This document shows, piece by piece, positions 52,728 to 63,500 of a stretch of 64,000 bases of DNA. A program made the position numbers and the translations under genes. Position 1 is the first letter of the stretch; each line of letters opens with the position of its first letter. Source of the stretch: an uncultured Ilyobacter sp. (GTDB lineage Bacteria; Fusobacteriota; Fusobacteriia; Fusobacteriales; Fusobacteriaceae); NCBI RefSeq assembly GCF_963668515.1, contig NZ_OY764864.1:1116001-1180000 (forward strand), written 5' to 3'. The notes under the pieces are model-generated. The model was not told the origin of the DNA, did not search any database, and saw only the letters and a list, made by a program, of their open reading frames with translations.

Positions 52728-54296
52728 ATGCCAAATAGCAACATCAGCGACACTATGAAAAATTTGCGTCACAAAAAACTGGAGCTTTATTTTTTTGGGG
52801 CTCTTGTTGGGCTGTTTACGGGCATGGTTGTAGTTTTTTATCGTTTAGCCTTAAATTATGCAAGTGAACTCCACGAAATTTCCTTTAACGCTCTGAAAAA
52901 AAATCTTTCACCGGGCAACATTTTTATCACCATAATATTGATGATTATTTTCTCACTGATATTAGGCTATATCAACACCTATGTCCCCATGGCCAAGGGA
53001 AGTGGTATACCCCAGGTAAAGGGAGTTCTTGCAAGACAGTTAAATTTTGACTGGTTGAAGGAACTTATTGCAAAGTTTTTTGGAGGGGTTGTAGCCATAG
53101 GAACCGGAATGTCCTTAGGAAGAGAGGGGCCATCTGTACATTTAGGTGCAGAGATCGGAAAAGGTTTTTTTAAAGTTTTCAAAAGAGAGGACCCAGAAAG
53201 AAAATATCTCATTTCATGCGGAGCCAGTGCAGGACTTGCTGCGGCGTTTAATGCTCCTTTAGCAGGGGCAATATTTTCCATAGAAGAGCTTCACAAATTT
53301 ATGTCTCCTCTTCTTATTACATGCGTACTTATATCGTCAGTTATAAGTGATTTTGTATCAAAATATTTTTTTGGTTTAGAACCTGCCTTTACAATAAAGG
53401 TAGAGAGTGGTTTTGGACTTCACGATTATCATCTCATCATTATTTTTGCATTGATCGTAACAATAGTGGGAAAATTATTTGGTGATTGGTTAGTAAAGTT
53501 CCAGCAGATATATGCCAAACTTCCTCTACCACCAATTATAAGACCTATAGCAATAATTTTTATAGTCTTTATGGTTGGACTTTTCTTTAGAGATGTTACT
53601 GGGGGAGGCCATCATCTGGCAGAAGAGATTATAAATCACCCTTTTTCCTATAAAACACTTTTTTTACTTTTAGGACTGAAATTTTTATTTACCCTTATTT
53701 GCTACTCTTCAGGGGCTCCCGGTGGTATCTTTCTTCCCATACTTGTTATAGGGGCTATAAGTGGTAAAATTTACGGAATGCTCATGGTAGATTATTTCGG
53801 ATACCAAGAAAGCTATATAATCTATTTTATAATTTTGGGAATGGCATCTTTACTCACTGCAGTTGTAAAGGCGCCTATTACAGGAACCATACTTATACTT
53901 GAAATGACTGGATCATTCGAACATTTTTTCCCACTTATAACTGTTACAATGGTTACATTCCTTATAACAGAAATTCTTGAAATGATTCCAATATATGATA
54001 CACTCCTTGAACGGATGCTGGAAAATCATGAGATTGAAGAGGGAAATATCCATAATAAACTCACCATACGAATACCTGTAGGTCCAGATTCATATTTTGA
54101 AAACAAAAAAATATGTGAAGTAACCTGGCCTAATGACTGCCTCATTGTAGGAATTAAAAGGGGAGAAAAAGAAATTATCCCAAAAGGGAAACATTGTATT
54201 ATGAGCGGGGATGTGCTGATAATTCTAACCAACGAATCTACTGCTAAGATTATAAAATTAGATCTTTTGAAAAAAGCACAAGAAGTTATACTATAA
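52728..54296 (+). CDS. ClC-family chloride/proton antiporter with TrkA-C domain
   Basis: A 522-residue ClC protein. The selectivity sequences GSGIPQVKG, GREGPSVHLG (gating Glu) and GAPGGIFLPIL are in place, and the IFSIEELHKF Glu matches the internal proton glutamate of ClC-ec1, which points to an H+/Cl- exchanger rather than a channel. The C-terminal ~80 residues (from about 440; IRIPVGPDSYFENKKICEVTWP) form a TrkA-C-like domain. Own promoter and terminator. Confidence 0.92.
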   Translation: MPNSNISDTMKNLRHKKLELYFFGALVGLFTGMVVVFYRLALNYASELHEISFNALKKNLSPGNIFITIILMIIFSLILGYINTYVPMAKGSGIPQVKGVLARQLNFDWLKELIAKFFGGVVAIGTGMSLGREGPSVHLGAEIGKGFFKVFKREDPERKYLISCGASAGLAAAFNAPLAGAIFSIEELHKFMSPLLITCVLISSVISDFVSKYFFGLEPAFTIKVESGFGLHDYHLIIIFALIVTIVGKLFGDWLVKFQQIYAKLPLPPIIRPIAIIFIVFMVGLFFRDVTGGGHHLAEEIINHPFSYKTLFLLLGLKFLFTLICYSSGAPGGIFLPILVIGAISGKIYGMLMVDYFGYQESYIIYFIILGMASLLTAVVKAPITGTILILEMTGSFEHFFPLITVTMVTFLITEILEMIPIYDTLLERMLENHEIEEGNIHNKLTIRIPVGPDSYFENKKICEVTWPNDCLIVGIKRGEKEIIPKGKHCIMSGDVLIILTNESTAKIIKLDLLKKAQEVIL

Positions 54297-54299
54297 AAA

Positions 54300-54324
54300 A
54301 ACAGGCTGAGAAAATCAGCCTGTT
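54300..54324. terminator. Bidirectional terminator ClC / YibE-F
   Basis: AACAGGCTGA...TCAGCCTGTT stem with T-runs on both sides; the minus gene's stop lies inside. Confidence 0.9.
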
Positions 54325-55421
54325 TTTTTACTGCCTATATTTTGCTTATTTTCACCCCTAAAAGAGCTCAGATATGAGGTGAGAGGCACAGCAACAAGTA
54401 TTCCTATACTTCCACACAAAGATCTCAAGATCTCTACAGCCATAAATTCGAAATTTAATATTCTTATGACAGGATACTCTGTCCTTTGCATAACAAGTAG
54501 CATTACCGTAAAAAGAGAACTACCTATATAAGCCAATATCAGAGTATTTACCATAGTTCCGATTATATCACTTCCTATATTCATTCCAGACTTGAAAATC
54601 TCCATTGGATGAAGATCAGGTTTTTTTCGTTTTATCTCGTCCAGTGCAGAGGATATAGACACTGCCACGTCCATTACAGCGCCCATACTTCCCAAAATAA
54701 CCCCTGCAGAGACCAGCTCTCTGACTTTTATCCCTCCTAACAGCGGAGCGTAATTCAGAGCATCAATATCACTATAGCCGGTAATCCCCATTCTGATACT
54801 GAATATATAGGATAAAATGCCTGCAAAGGCCACCCCTCCTATACTGCCTATCATAGCCACCTTCCCTTTATGATTAAATCCAGATATAAGATATATTGTG
54901 ACAAGAGAAGCAAAAAATGCCATAACCACCGATAACAAAATCGGAGAATATCCATATATCACTCCTGGAAGAAAGATCTTAAATATTCCTGCAACTGTAA
55001 TTCCTAGAGCTAAGATGGCTTTTAGACCTTTGAATCTAGCCAAGATAAATATAAGCACTATAAACAGACCACCCAATAAGAGCATGTTATTACGTTTATC
55101 AATATCAGAGATATAATATACATTTTTCCCGTCATCGGCTATCTCTGTGTAAAGAACCACATCTACACCCTCTTTCAAGGGAATATTAAATGCCGATTCC
55201 CGATAAATAGGAAAATCAACCTCTATAACCTTCCCGGCATCTATTCCCTCCTCTATAAGAACCTTGTACACGTCCACCTTTTCAACCTCGTCTTCAAACT
55301 CTTGAGGCTGATATGACCTAACCTTTTCAGTCACTCTTCCCCTGATATAGTTCTCTTTCTGATCTGAAAAAGAGATGGCAGAAAGCAGAAAAATAAAAAG
55401 TAGAACAAAAATCTTTTTCAT
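54315..55421 (-). CDS. YibE/F-family membrane protein
   Basis: A 368-residue protein with a signal peptide (residues 1-18), an N-terminal periplasmic domain to about residue 110 and about eight helices (ILARFKGLKAILALGITVAGIFKIFLPG, AGVILGSMGAVMDVAVSISSALDE). It is a YibE/F homologue; transport or permease-like function is suggested by the family but undetermined. ATG at 55421 has GGGAGG before it. Confidence 0.85.
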   Translation of the reverse strand: MKKIFVLLFIFLLSAISFSDQKENYIRGRVTEKVRSYQPQEFEDEVEKVDVYKVLIEEGIDAGKVIEVDFPIYRESAFNIPLKEGVDVVLYTEIADDGKNVYYISDIDKRNNMLLLGGLFIVLIFILARFKGLKAILALGITVAGIFKIFLPGVIYGYSPILLSVVMAFFASLVTIYLISGFNHKGKVAMIGSIGGVAFAGILSYIFSIRMGITGYSDIDALNYAPLLGGIKVRELVSAGVILGSMGAVMDVAVSISSALDEIKRKKPDLHPMEIFKSGMNIGSDIIGTMVNTLILAYIGSSLFTVMLLVMQRTEYPVIRILNFEFMAVEILRSLCGSIGILVAVPLTSYLSSFRGENKQNIGSKKTG

Positions 55422-55490
55422 ATAATCCTCCCTGTAATTTTTTACCCCTAATATTAACATAAACGACTTTTAGTTACAAATAGTAAAAAA

Positions 55491-55506
55491 AGGGGAGCTA
55501 TCCCCT
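55491..55506 (-). terminator. Terminator after the transketolase genes
   Basis: AGGGGATAGCTCCCCT on the minus strand with seven T; the stop codon is in the stem. Confidence 0.8.
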
Positions 55507-56427
55507 TATAAAAGCCCTTGTTTTCTCTACTATACTCTGGCTGTCTAATCCGTACTCCTTCAAAAGCTCTTCAGCCTTTCCAGACTGTCCGAATCTGTTT
55601 TCCACACCTATTATTTTGACAGGAACCGGGTATTCTTGGGACATTACTTCACATACAGCTCCCCCTAGACCACCTGTAACCTGATGTTCCTCAAGGGTCA
55701 CTATTTTTCCAGTCTCTTTGGCGGATTTTACCAGCAGATCTCTGTCTATGGGTTTTATACTAGACATGTTAACCACTCTAACCTCTATACCCTCGGCAGA
55801 AAGAACTTTTGCAGCCTCTAAAGCCTTTGATACCATGAGTCCTGTCCCTACCAAGGTGACGTCTTTTCCCTCTCTCAGTACCTCACCTTTCCCTATCTCA
55901 AAAGTTTTATCTGGATCTGTCACAACTGGGTATTTTGCCCTGGCAAGTCTCAGATAAACTGGACCATTATAATCAGCTATCTTCTCTACCATCTTCTTGG
56001 TTTCAACTGCATCAGCAGGGCAGAGCACAACCATATTTGGTAAGGCCCTCATAATAGCTATATCCTCTAGCATCTGGGCGCTTCCTCCGTCTTCCCCTAC
56101 TGTCACTCCAGTATGTGTAGCAACTATCTTTATATTTAGATTATTATAGCATGCTAGCATCCTGATCATATCAAAGGGCCTAGTTGTAAGAAAAGAGGCA
56201 AAAGAGGATACATAGGGAATAAATCCCTCTAAAGCATACCCGGCCCCTATACCCACGAGGTCCTGTTCTGCTATACCAACATTTACAAATCTATCTGAAA
56301 ACTCCTTCTGAAAAAGTATTGCCTTTGTGGAATCCTGGAGGTCTGCAGAAAGAGCGACTATCTTATCATTCTTTCTCCCTAACTCTAAGAGAGTTTCTCC
56401 AAAGGCATCTCTTGTGGCTTTTTCCAT
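55498..56427 (-). CDS. Transketolase, C-terminal subunit
   Basis: A 309-residue protein carrying the pyrimidine-binding domain (VNVGIAEQDLVGIGAGYALEG, THTGVTVGEDGGSAQMLEDIAIMRALPN) and the C-terminal domain (GLGGAVCEVM). It pairs with the N-terminal half encoded just upstream. 15 bases separate them. AAGGAG precedes the ATG. Split transketolase is common in Firmicutes and Fusobacteria. Confidence 0.93.
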   Translation of the reverse strand: MEKATRDAFGETLLELGRKNDKIVALSADLQDSTKAILFQKEFSDRFVNVGIAEQDLVGIGAGYALEGFIPYVSSFASFLTTRPFDMIRMLACYNNLNIKIVATHTGVTVGEDGGSAQMLEDIAIMRALPNMVVLCPADAVETKKMVEKIADYNGPVYLRLARAKYPVVTDPDKTFEIGKGEVLREGKDVTLVGTGLMVSKALEAAKVLSAEGIEVRVVNMSSIKPIDRDLLVKSAKETGKIVTLEEHQVTGGLGGAVCEVMSQEYPVPVKIIGVENRFGQSGKAEELLKEYGLDSQSIVEKTRAFIRG

Positions 56428-56442
56428 ATCCTTATCAACTCC

Positions 56443-57261
56443 TTAAACTTTGGCATTATCAAGCTGCAGTAGCGCCTCTAGATACTGATCTTTGTCAGGG
56501 GCTTTCCCGTGCCAGTTATTGTCGTACTCCATAAAGTCTACTCCTTTTCCCTTAACAGTATTGGCAATTATCACAGTAGGCCTTCCCTTCTCCACCTGAA
56601 AATCATCTAAGGCTCTGAATATATCGGAAAAATCATGCCCGTCTATCTCAATGACATTCCAGTTGAAGCTTTTCCATCTGTCTCCTAGAGGTTCTAGGTT
56701 TTTTATCTCATTTACAAATCCGTTTTCCTGAACCTTATTATAATCAATAATTGCACATAAATTCGAAAGCTTGTGGTGACCTGCACTCATAGCAGCTTCC
56801 CAGACACTTCCCTCTTGTATTTCTCCGTCACCCATCAACACAAATACATTATAATTACTCTTTTTAAGCCTAGATGACAGAGCCATCCCCACTCCTACAG
56901 AAAGGCCCATCCCAAGTGATCCTGTGGAAAGTTCCACTCCTGGTATATCTCTGTAAGCATGTCCCTGAAGTATCTTACCAAATTTCCTAAATCCCGATAG
57001 TTCCTCCTTGGGAAAAAAACCTGCCTCTGACAAAACTGTGTAGAGGACAGGTGTGGCATGTCCCTTAGACATTATAAATCTGTCCCGTTCTTCCCATTCG
57101 GGATTTTTAGGATCATAGTTCATTCTTTCCTTATAGAGGGCTAAGAGTATCTCCACTGCAGAGAGAGAACCTCCCGGATGCCCCGATTTTGCCTCATATA
57201 TAACTTTTAATATCTCTTTCCTTATTTCCAATGATTTACGTTGAAGTTCTTTTATATCCAT
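56443..57261 (-). CDS. Transketolase, N-terminal subunit
   Basis: A 272-residue TPP-binding half. SGHPGGSLSAVEILLALY, SKGHATPVLYTVL and GDGEIQEGSVWEAAMSAGHHKLSNLCAIIDYNKVQ include the TPP-Mg motif. ATG at 57261 has GGGGAGG before it. It exchanges two-carbon units in the pentose phosphate pathway with its partner. Confidence 0.93.
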   Translation of the reverse strand: MDIKELQRKSLEIRKEILKVIYEAKSGHPGGSLSAVEILLALYKERMNYDPKNPEWEERDRFIMSKGHATPVLYTVLSEAGFFPKEELSGFRKFGKILQGHAYRDIPGVELSTGSLGMGLSVGVGMALSSRLKKSNYNVFVLMGDGEIQEGSVWEAAMSAGHHKLSNLCAIIDYNKVQENGFVNEIKNLEPLGDRWKSFNWNVIEIDGHDFSDIFRALDDFQVEKGRPTVIIANTVKGKGVDFMEYDNNWHGKAPDKDQYLEALLQLDNAKV

Positions 57262-57338
57262 TAAAACACCTCCCCTATAGATATTCAAAGGGAGCGAGGG
57301 TTTCCTTCTTTCATTTTTTATATCCTTATATAAAAAAA

Positions 57339-57354
57339 CCCGCCTTTCGGCAGG
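57339..57354 (-). terminator. Terminator of recQ
   Basis: CCTGCC-GAAA-GGCGGG (minus strand) with seven T following. Confidence 0.88.
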
Positions 57355-57370
57355 AATATAGGTTACTTTC

Positions 57371-59293
57371 TTAAAACTTTGTAAATAGATTTTTTATAAG
57401 TGATTCCTTAAGCTGGTCATGGGAAAATTTAAGACCTAGCTCCTTTCTAAGGTTTTCTATCTTTTCAAAACTCAAGTATTTTTCATCAATGGTACTCTCT
57501 AGCCTTATCTCCTCTAAGTCCTCCTCAGAAAACTCATTTATAGCTCTCAGAAATACCTCACCGTAATTTTTAAACTTTTGATTCCCAACCCCTCTGACCT
57601 TTAACATCTCCCACCTGTTTTTAGGTTTTTTCTCCCCCATCTCTATAAGGGTGGCATCTGAAAATACTATATAAGGAGCGATATCCTCCTGCTGGGCAAT
57701 TTTTTTTCTTAGATCATTAAGTTTTTCAAATAAAGGGTCCTCGTAATAATCAAAACTAATAACTTCATTTTTCTTTCTTAAGATTCCATCTTCTCCCTTC
57801 AAAAGAGAAAAAGACTTTTTATTCAGACGGAGAACGGGATAACTCCCTGCACTCTGATCCAGATACCCTTCTGAAGTCAGATAATTTATAAACTCCTCTA
57901 AATCATCTTTTTTATAATGCCTCAGAAGGCCGAAGGTAGAGAGCTTATCAAGGTCCTTTCTCTCAATTTTTTTGTCCTTCTCACCCATCAGTATCTTTGT
58001 AATGGTAAAGCCCCCGAGACTTCCCTTTACCCTTCCTATGCAGGAAAGTATTTTCTGGGCATCTACAGTTAGATCCACAACATCAGTCGCCACATGGCAG
58101 TTTTGACAGCTCCCGCAGTAATTTTTTATTCTTTTATCACCAAAATATTTCAGTATATATTCCCTCAGACAGGTATTTATAGATGCGTAGTTTACCATGG
58201 CATCTAGTTTTTTCATTCTCTCTTTTTTCATCTTGGTACCGAGCTCTTCATTCATATCTATAAAGTACTCCTGGGTTCCTACATCTTCCTCATTATAGAG
58301 AAGAATGCATTCTCCCGGAGCTCCATCACGGCCTGCACGGCCTGCCTCCTGATAATAACTCTCTAGATCTCTGGGAATATTCCTGTGAATAACAAACCTG
58401 ACATTGGATTTGTCTATCCCCATACCAAAAGCATTTGTGGCTATCATTACCCTGACTTCATCTTTCAGAAATTTTTCCTGAAAATCCTTTCTTTCACTCT
58501 CTGAAAGGCCTGCATGGTATTTTCCCACGCTGAAGGATTTTATTCTGAGATAGCTATAAAGGTGGTCTACCTCTTTTCTTGTAGAGGCGTATATTATTCC
58601 CGGTTTTCTTCTGTTTCTTTCTAGATAGTCTATTATATATTTTTCAGGCTCCCCCCCCTTTTCCACGTAGAAAGAGAGATTACCCCTATCGAAACCATCT
58701 ACATAGGTCAAGGAATTTTTTAAATTTAACTTGTCTATTATATCCTCTCTGACTTTTGGCGTGGCCGTAGCTGTAAAAGCCGCCACCTGAATATTTCTCT
58801 CCAGAGCCTCTATAAATTTCGGTACCTCAAGATAACTTTTTCTAAAGTCGTGTCCCCATTGTGAGATGCAGTGGGCTTCATCTACGGCGATAAAAGACAC
58901 ATCTACACTTTTCATGAGATTGATAAACTTTGGACTTAAAAGCCTTTCAGGAGCAAGATAGAGAATCTTTGTCTTTCCCCTCCTTATCTCCCTCATAGTC
59001 TTTATAAACTCCTCTTTAGAAAGGGAAGAGTTTACAAATGCTGCCGATATTCCAAGATTATTGAGGGTATCCACCTGATCCTTCATGAGAGATATAAGTG
59101 GGGACACCACGAGAGTTATCCCTTGGAACATAAGTGCAGGTATCTGATAGCATATAGACTTGCCTCCGCCAGTTGGCATTACAGCAAGGATATCCCTTTT
59201 CATAAGAATGCTTTTTACCACCTTCTCCTGACCGTATCTAAAGGAGTCGTATCCATATATATTTTTTAAAATTCTCCTTGCTTTTCCCAGCAT
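57371..59293 (-). CDS. recQ: ATP-dependent DNA helicase RecQ
   Basis: A 640-residue RecQ helicase. Walker A is MPTGGGKSICYQIPA, DEAH box AVDEAHCISQWGHDFR, and motif VI YYQEAGRAGRDG. The RQC zinc cysteines are in ACLREYILKYFGDKRIKNYCGSCQNC-like residues (CLREYIL...YCGSCQNC), and an HRDC domain follows near residue 530. Recombination and repair helicase. Confidence 0.95.
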   Translation of the reverse strand: MLGKARRILKNIYGYDSFRYGQEKVVKSILMKRDILAVMPTGGGKSICYQIPALMFQGITLVVSPLISLMKDQVDTLNNLGISAAFVNSSLSKEEFIKTMREIRRGKTKILYLAPERLLSPKFINLMKSVDVSFIAVDEAHCISQWGHDFRKSYLEVPKFIEALERNIQVAAFTATATPKVREDIIDKLNLKNSLTYVDGFDRGNLSFYVEKGGEPEKYIIDYLERNRRKPGIIYASTRKEVDHLYSYLRIKSFSVGKYHAGLSESERKDFQEKFLKDEVRVMIATNAFGMGIDKSNVRFVIHRNIPRDLESYYQEAGRAGRDGAPGECILLYNEEDVGTQEYFIDMNEELGTKMKKERMKKLDAMVNYASINTCLREYILKYFGDKRIKNYCGSCQNCHVATDVVDLTVDAQKILSCIGRVKGSLGGFTITKILMGEKDKKIERKDLDKLSTFGLLRHYKKDDLEEFINYLTSEGYLDQSAGSYPVLRLNKKSFSLLKGEDGILRKKNEVISFDYYEDPLFEKLNDLRKKIAQQEDIAPYIVFSDATLIEMGEKKPKNRWEMLKVRGVGNQKFKNYGEVFLRAINEFSEEDLEEIRLESTIDEKYLSFEKIENLRKELGLKFSHDQLKESLIKNLFTKF

Positions 59294-59325
59294 TTTTTAC
59301 CTCTTTTTATTTTCTTTATAATGAA

Positions 59326-59353
59326 ATTATAACAAATATGCTGATAATTTCAA
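59326..59353 (-). promoter_or_regulatory. Promoter of recQ
   Basis: Read on the minus strand: TTGAAA (59348-59353), 16-base spacer, TATAAT (59326-59331). The rest of 59294-59612 holds no gene; a TATAAT at 59553-59558 is a likely -10 for the radical SAM gene. Confidence 0.7.
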
Positions 59354-59612
59354 CAATTAAAAATTCTATCCGAAGCTCTGTAAGTAATTTTATGGTTTCT
59401 AGATTTTTCAAACAAAGAGTTTCTATTGATCTAAGTTGCCCACTGTAATAAAATATTCTGTCGCTTACAAGGACCTATTTTTTTTAATCACAGGTGAGAT
59501 CAATAAATAAAAATCTAAATTTATTTTAATATTATTTTCTTTGCAAAAATAGTATAATCTATCTTTAGGCAAATTCAAATAAACCGATTAAAGGACAGGG
59601 TGCTCTCATAAG

Positions 59613-60476
59613 ATGAAAAAATTTAAAAAAATATATGTAGAAATAACAAATATATGTAACTTAAGCTGTCATTTTTGCCCTAAGAGTAAAAGAAAACAGG
59701 AATATATGAAACTCGATTCTTTTGAAAAAATTCTCCGTGAAATAAAGCCTTTTACAGATTACATCTATCTCCATGTAAAGGGGGAGCCTCTTTTACACCC
59801 CCAGATAGAGGAGTTTCTAGATCTGGCGCACAGCAGAGGATTCAGGGTTAATATCACAACCAACGGGTCATTTATAGGGGGTGTAGGGGACAATTTACTA
59901 ATGAAACCAGCCCTGCGACAGATAAATTTTTCTCTCCATAGTTTTGGTGAGAATCCAGAAAATATTCATAAAAATAATTATCTACGAGAGATTCTCTTTT
60001 TTTCAAAAAAGGCTCTTGAAAAAACTGATATCATAATATCTCTCAGACTTTGGAACTTTAATAAAAAAGCCAATGATGAAACTCAGAAGGGAAATAATGA
60101 GATTCTTCAAATATTAGAAAAAGAATTCAAACTAGATTATAAGATCGCTGATATCCTAAATCCTGGAAAAGGTCTTAAAATCTCCAACAGACTCTATCTA
60201 AATTCCGACTACCAATTCAAGTGGCCAGATACAGATGATTCTTATGAAGATGCAACCGGATTCTGCTATGGTATGAGAACACATACTGCTATATTGGTTG
60301 ATGGCACTGTAGTTCCCTGCTGCCTTGACGGTGAGGGGACTATAAATCTTGGAAATATATTCAATGATAACTTTAGTAATATAATTAACAGCAGCAGATC
60401 TAAGGCTATTTACAACGGTTTTTCCGAGAAAACAGCTGTAGAGGAACTTTGTAAAAAATGTCAGTTTAAAATCTGA
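59613..60476 (+). CDS. Radical SAM protein with SPASM-type C-terminal region
   Basis: A 287-residue radical SAM enzyme. The cluster motif is C-x3-C-x2-C in ICNLSCHFCP; YLHVKGEPLLHPQ is the glycine-rich SAM-binding block. The C-terminal cysteines (GFCYGMRTH, VVPCCLDGEG, LCKKCQ) look like a SPASM-type auxiliary cluster site. Substrate unknown. The ribosome site is weak (AAAGGAC is 18 bases upstream). No partner gene for a peptide is adjacent. Such proteins often modify peptides or act on sugars. Confidence 0.8.
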   Translation: MKKFKKIYVEITNICNLSCHFCPKSKRKQEYMKLDSFEKILREIKPFTDYIYLHVKGEPLLHPQIEEFLDLAHSRGFRVNITTNGSFIGGVGDNLLMKPALRQINFSLHSFGENPENIHKNNYLREILFFSKKALEKTDIIISLRLWNFNKKANDETQKGNNEILQILEKEFKLDYKIADILNPGKGLKISNRLYLNSDYQFKWPDTDDSYEDATGFCYGMRTHTAILVDGTVVPCCLDGEGTINLGNIFNDNFSNIINSSRSKAIYNGFSEKTAVEELCKKCQFKI

Positions 60477-60501
60477 TCTTCATAAAAAACAGGATAAAAA
60501 A

Positions 60502-60536
60502 ATCAGGCAGTTTATTCTAAAAATACACTGCCTGAT
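60502..60536 (-). terminator. Terminator of the RND efflux gene
   Basis: ATCAGGCAGT / ACTGCCTGAT stem with T-rich run on the minus strand, 19 bases beyond the stop. Confidence 0.8.
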
Positions 60537-60554
60537 CCCTTAGTTTATTAGCCT

Positions 60555-63500
60555 CTATACGATATCTTCCTCGGCTTTTTCAGATTTTTTAAATCTTTTC
60601 TTGAATTTTTCACTGGCTCCCATAATTGTTATATAAAATACCGGAACAAAGAATATTAACAGTAGTGTGGCTGACAGCATACCTCCTGCAGTGGCAGTCC
60701 CTAGCGACCGACGACTTTCCGCTCCTGCTCCTGTTGCATAGGTAAGAGGTAAAACTCCCAGTATAAATGTAAATGCTGTCATCAATATAGGTCTGAATCT
60801 CAGACGAGAGGCCTCAAGTGCTGATTCAGTGAGAGACATGCCAGAATTGGTTTCCTCTTTTGCAAACTCAGATATCAGAATGGCAGTCTTACAGGTCATT
60901 GCTATGAGAAGCACGATACCTAACTGGGTATAGACATTGACATCCATCTGTCTCATTGACAAAGCAGCAACTGTTCCTAAAACAGCTAGGGGAACAGTTA
61001 AAACAATGGTAACAGGAAGAGTCCAGCTTTCATACTGGGCACACAATACAAGGTATACAAACAACACTGCCAATCCAAAAATAAACACTATATTTCCTTC
61101 GGCGGCCTTTTCCTGATAAGACATCCCTGTCCATTCAAATCCCATGGAAGAAGGCAGATTTTCCTTAGCAAGTTCCTCCATAATATGCATTGCTTCTCCT
61201 GAACTTGTAAAACCAGCACCCTGTCCGCTTATTGTTGCAGAAGGATACATATTATACCTTGTGATAATCTGAGGACCCACAGCTTCTTCCACAGAGAGAA
61301 CCGTCCCCATTGGTACCATCTCGCCCTTTTCATTACGGACTTCCAGTTTTTTTATATCTTCAGCTGTTGCCCTGTAGTCTGCGCTAGCTTGAGCTCTTAC
61401 TTGGTAATTACGTCCAAACTGGTTAAAATCATTGACATATGTAGAACCTAAATTCCCCTGAAGAGTGTTAAATATATTAGACAGAGGTATTTTCAAAGTT
61501 TTAGCCTGTGTTCTGTCTAAAACGGTTAATAACTGGGGCACATTAGCTCTGTAAGTACTGTATACCCTTGTGAGCTTAGACTGTGAATTAGCATTCATAA
61601 CTATATTCTGAACTGCCTTTTCCAAGTTTGCAGATCCAGCACTGGCTCTGTCCTGTACTTGCATCTGAAAACCTCCGGCATTTCCGAGACCTCTTATTGG
61701 CGGCGGTGTAAACACAAGAATTCTAGCTTCTTGAATATCACTTATGCTTTTGGATACCTCACCCATAATTTTGCCCATACTGAGTCCAGCCTTTTTACGC
61801 TCTTCCCAAGGTTCAAAAACTAGCCAGAAAGCAGCATTGTTTGAAGCTGCGGCTCCGTCCATAATGGAATATCCTGAAATAGCTATCCTATTTTCAAGGC
61901 CTTCCACTTTTTCTAGACGTTTGGTAATTGTTTCAACTACCGCCTTGGTTCTCGTAAGAGAAGCGGCGTCAGGAAGCTGTACATTTATCATGGCGTATCC
62001 CAAATCTTCCTTTGGTACGAATCCCTTTGGAAGAGAGTCATATTTCCAGAATACTCCCAAGGTTATAATTATAAAACCAATTATCATAACTGCCCCACGT
62101 CTTACGACAGAGGTGAGAATTCTTGCATATCCCTTCTGAGTTCTACCAAAGGCTGAATTAAATGCCCTTGTAAATATATTATATTTTTTGTTTGGATTCT
62201 TTGGTCTCAAGAATATGGCACACAATGCCGGGCTCAAAGTGAGTGCATTTATAGAACTAAATATAGTTGCTGTTGCTATTGTAAGTGCAAACTGTCGGTA
62301 AAGCTGTCCTGTAATTCCTCCTAAAAATGCTGTAGGAATAAAAACTGACAATAGAACCAGGGTTGTAGCTATTACCGGACCGGTTATCTCTTCCATCGCC
62401 TTTATAGCAGCATCACGGGGCGCAAGATTATTCTCATCTATATTCCTTACAGCGTTCTCCACCACTATTATGGCATCATCTACGACTATACCAATGGCCA
62501 AGACCAGACCGAATAGTGATAGGGTATTTATGCTTACCCCCAAGACAGCCATTACTGCAAAAGTACCGATTAGCGATACTGGAATAGCCACTGTTGGTAT
62601 CAGAGTAGCCCTCCAGTCTTCAAGAAACAAAAGAATAGTCAGAAAAACCAATATAACTGATATAAAAAGTGTTTCGATTACTTCATTTATTGAAGACTTT
62701 ACAAAGGTCGTTGTATCAAAAGGAATATTAGCTTTTATTCCATCAGGGAATTTTTGGCTTAATTCATCAATTTTTCCTTTTACCCCCTCTGCTACCTTTA
62801 GGGCATTAGCTTCTGGCTGAAGAAATACAGCTATGGCAGCTGAAGGCTGGCCATTGAGTTGGTTAGATATATTATAACTCTGAGATCCAAGTTCCACCCT
62901 TGCTATATCTCTGACTCTTATCATTCCTCCGTCAGGTGTTGTCTTAACTATGATATTTTCAAATTCTTCTGTACTGTTTAATTTACCCCTCATATTTACA
63001 GTAAACTGAAAGTCTTGATCCACAGGTGATGGTTCCTGTCCAATCTGACCTGCTGCTACCTGGATATTTTGTTCTCTGACAGCATTTACCACATCAGTAC
63101 TTGTGAGGCCTCTTGCCTTAAGCTTATCGGGATATAACCATATCCTCATACTATAGTCACCGGCACCAAAGACTGTTATACCACCTACACCCTTTATTCT
63201 AGAAAGTTCATCTTTTATATTGAGTGTAGCATAGTTACTCAGAAAAAGATCGTCATGCATTGGATTTTCTGAGGTAAGACTGGCAAAAAGTAGTATGTTA
63301 GAAGACCTTTTTTCTGTAGTTACTCCCTGACGCTGAACCTCTTCAGGTAAGGAAGACAAGGCTTGAGATACACGGTTTTGGACTAAGTTTTGTGCTACGT
63401 CCATATCTGTCCCAACCTCAAAGGTAACACTCAGTGAATACTCTCCACTATTAGAACTGTTACTAGACATATAGATCATATTCTCTACTCCGTTGACCTC

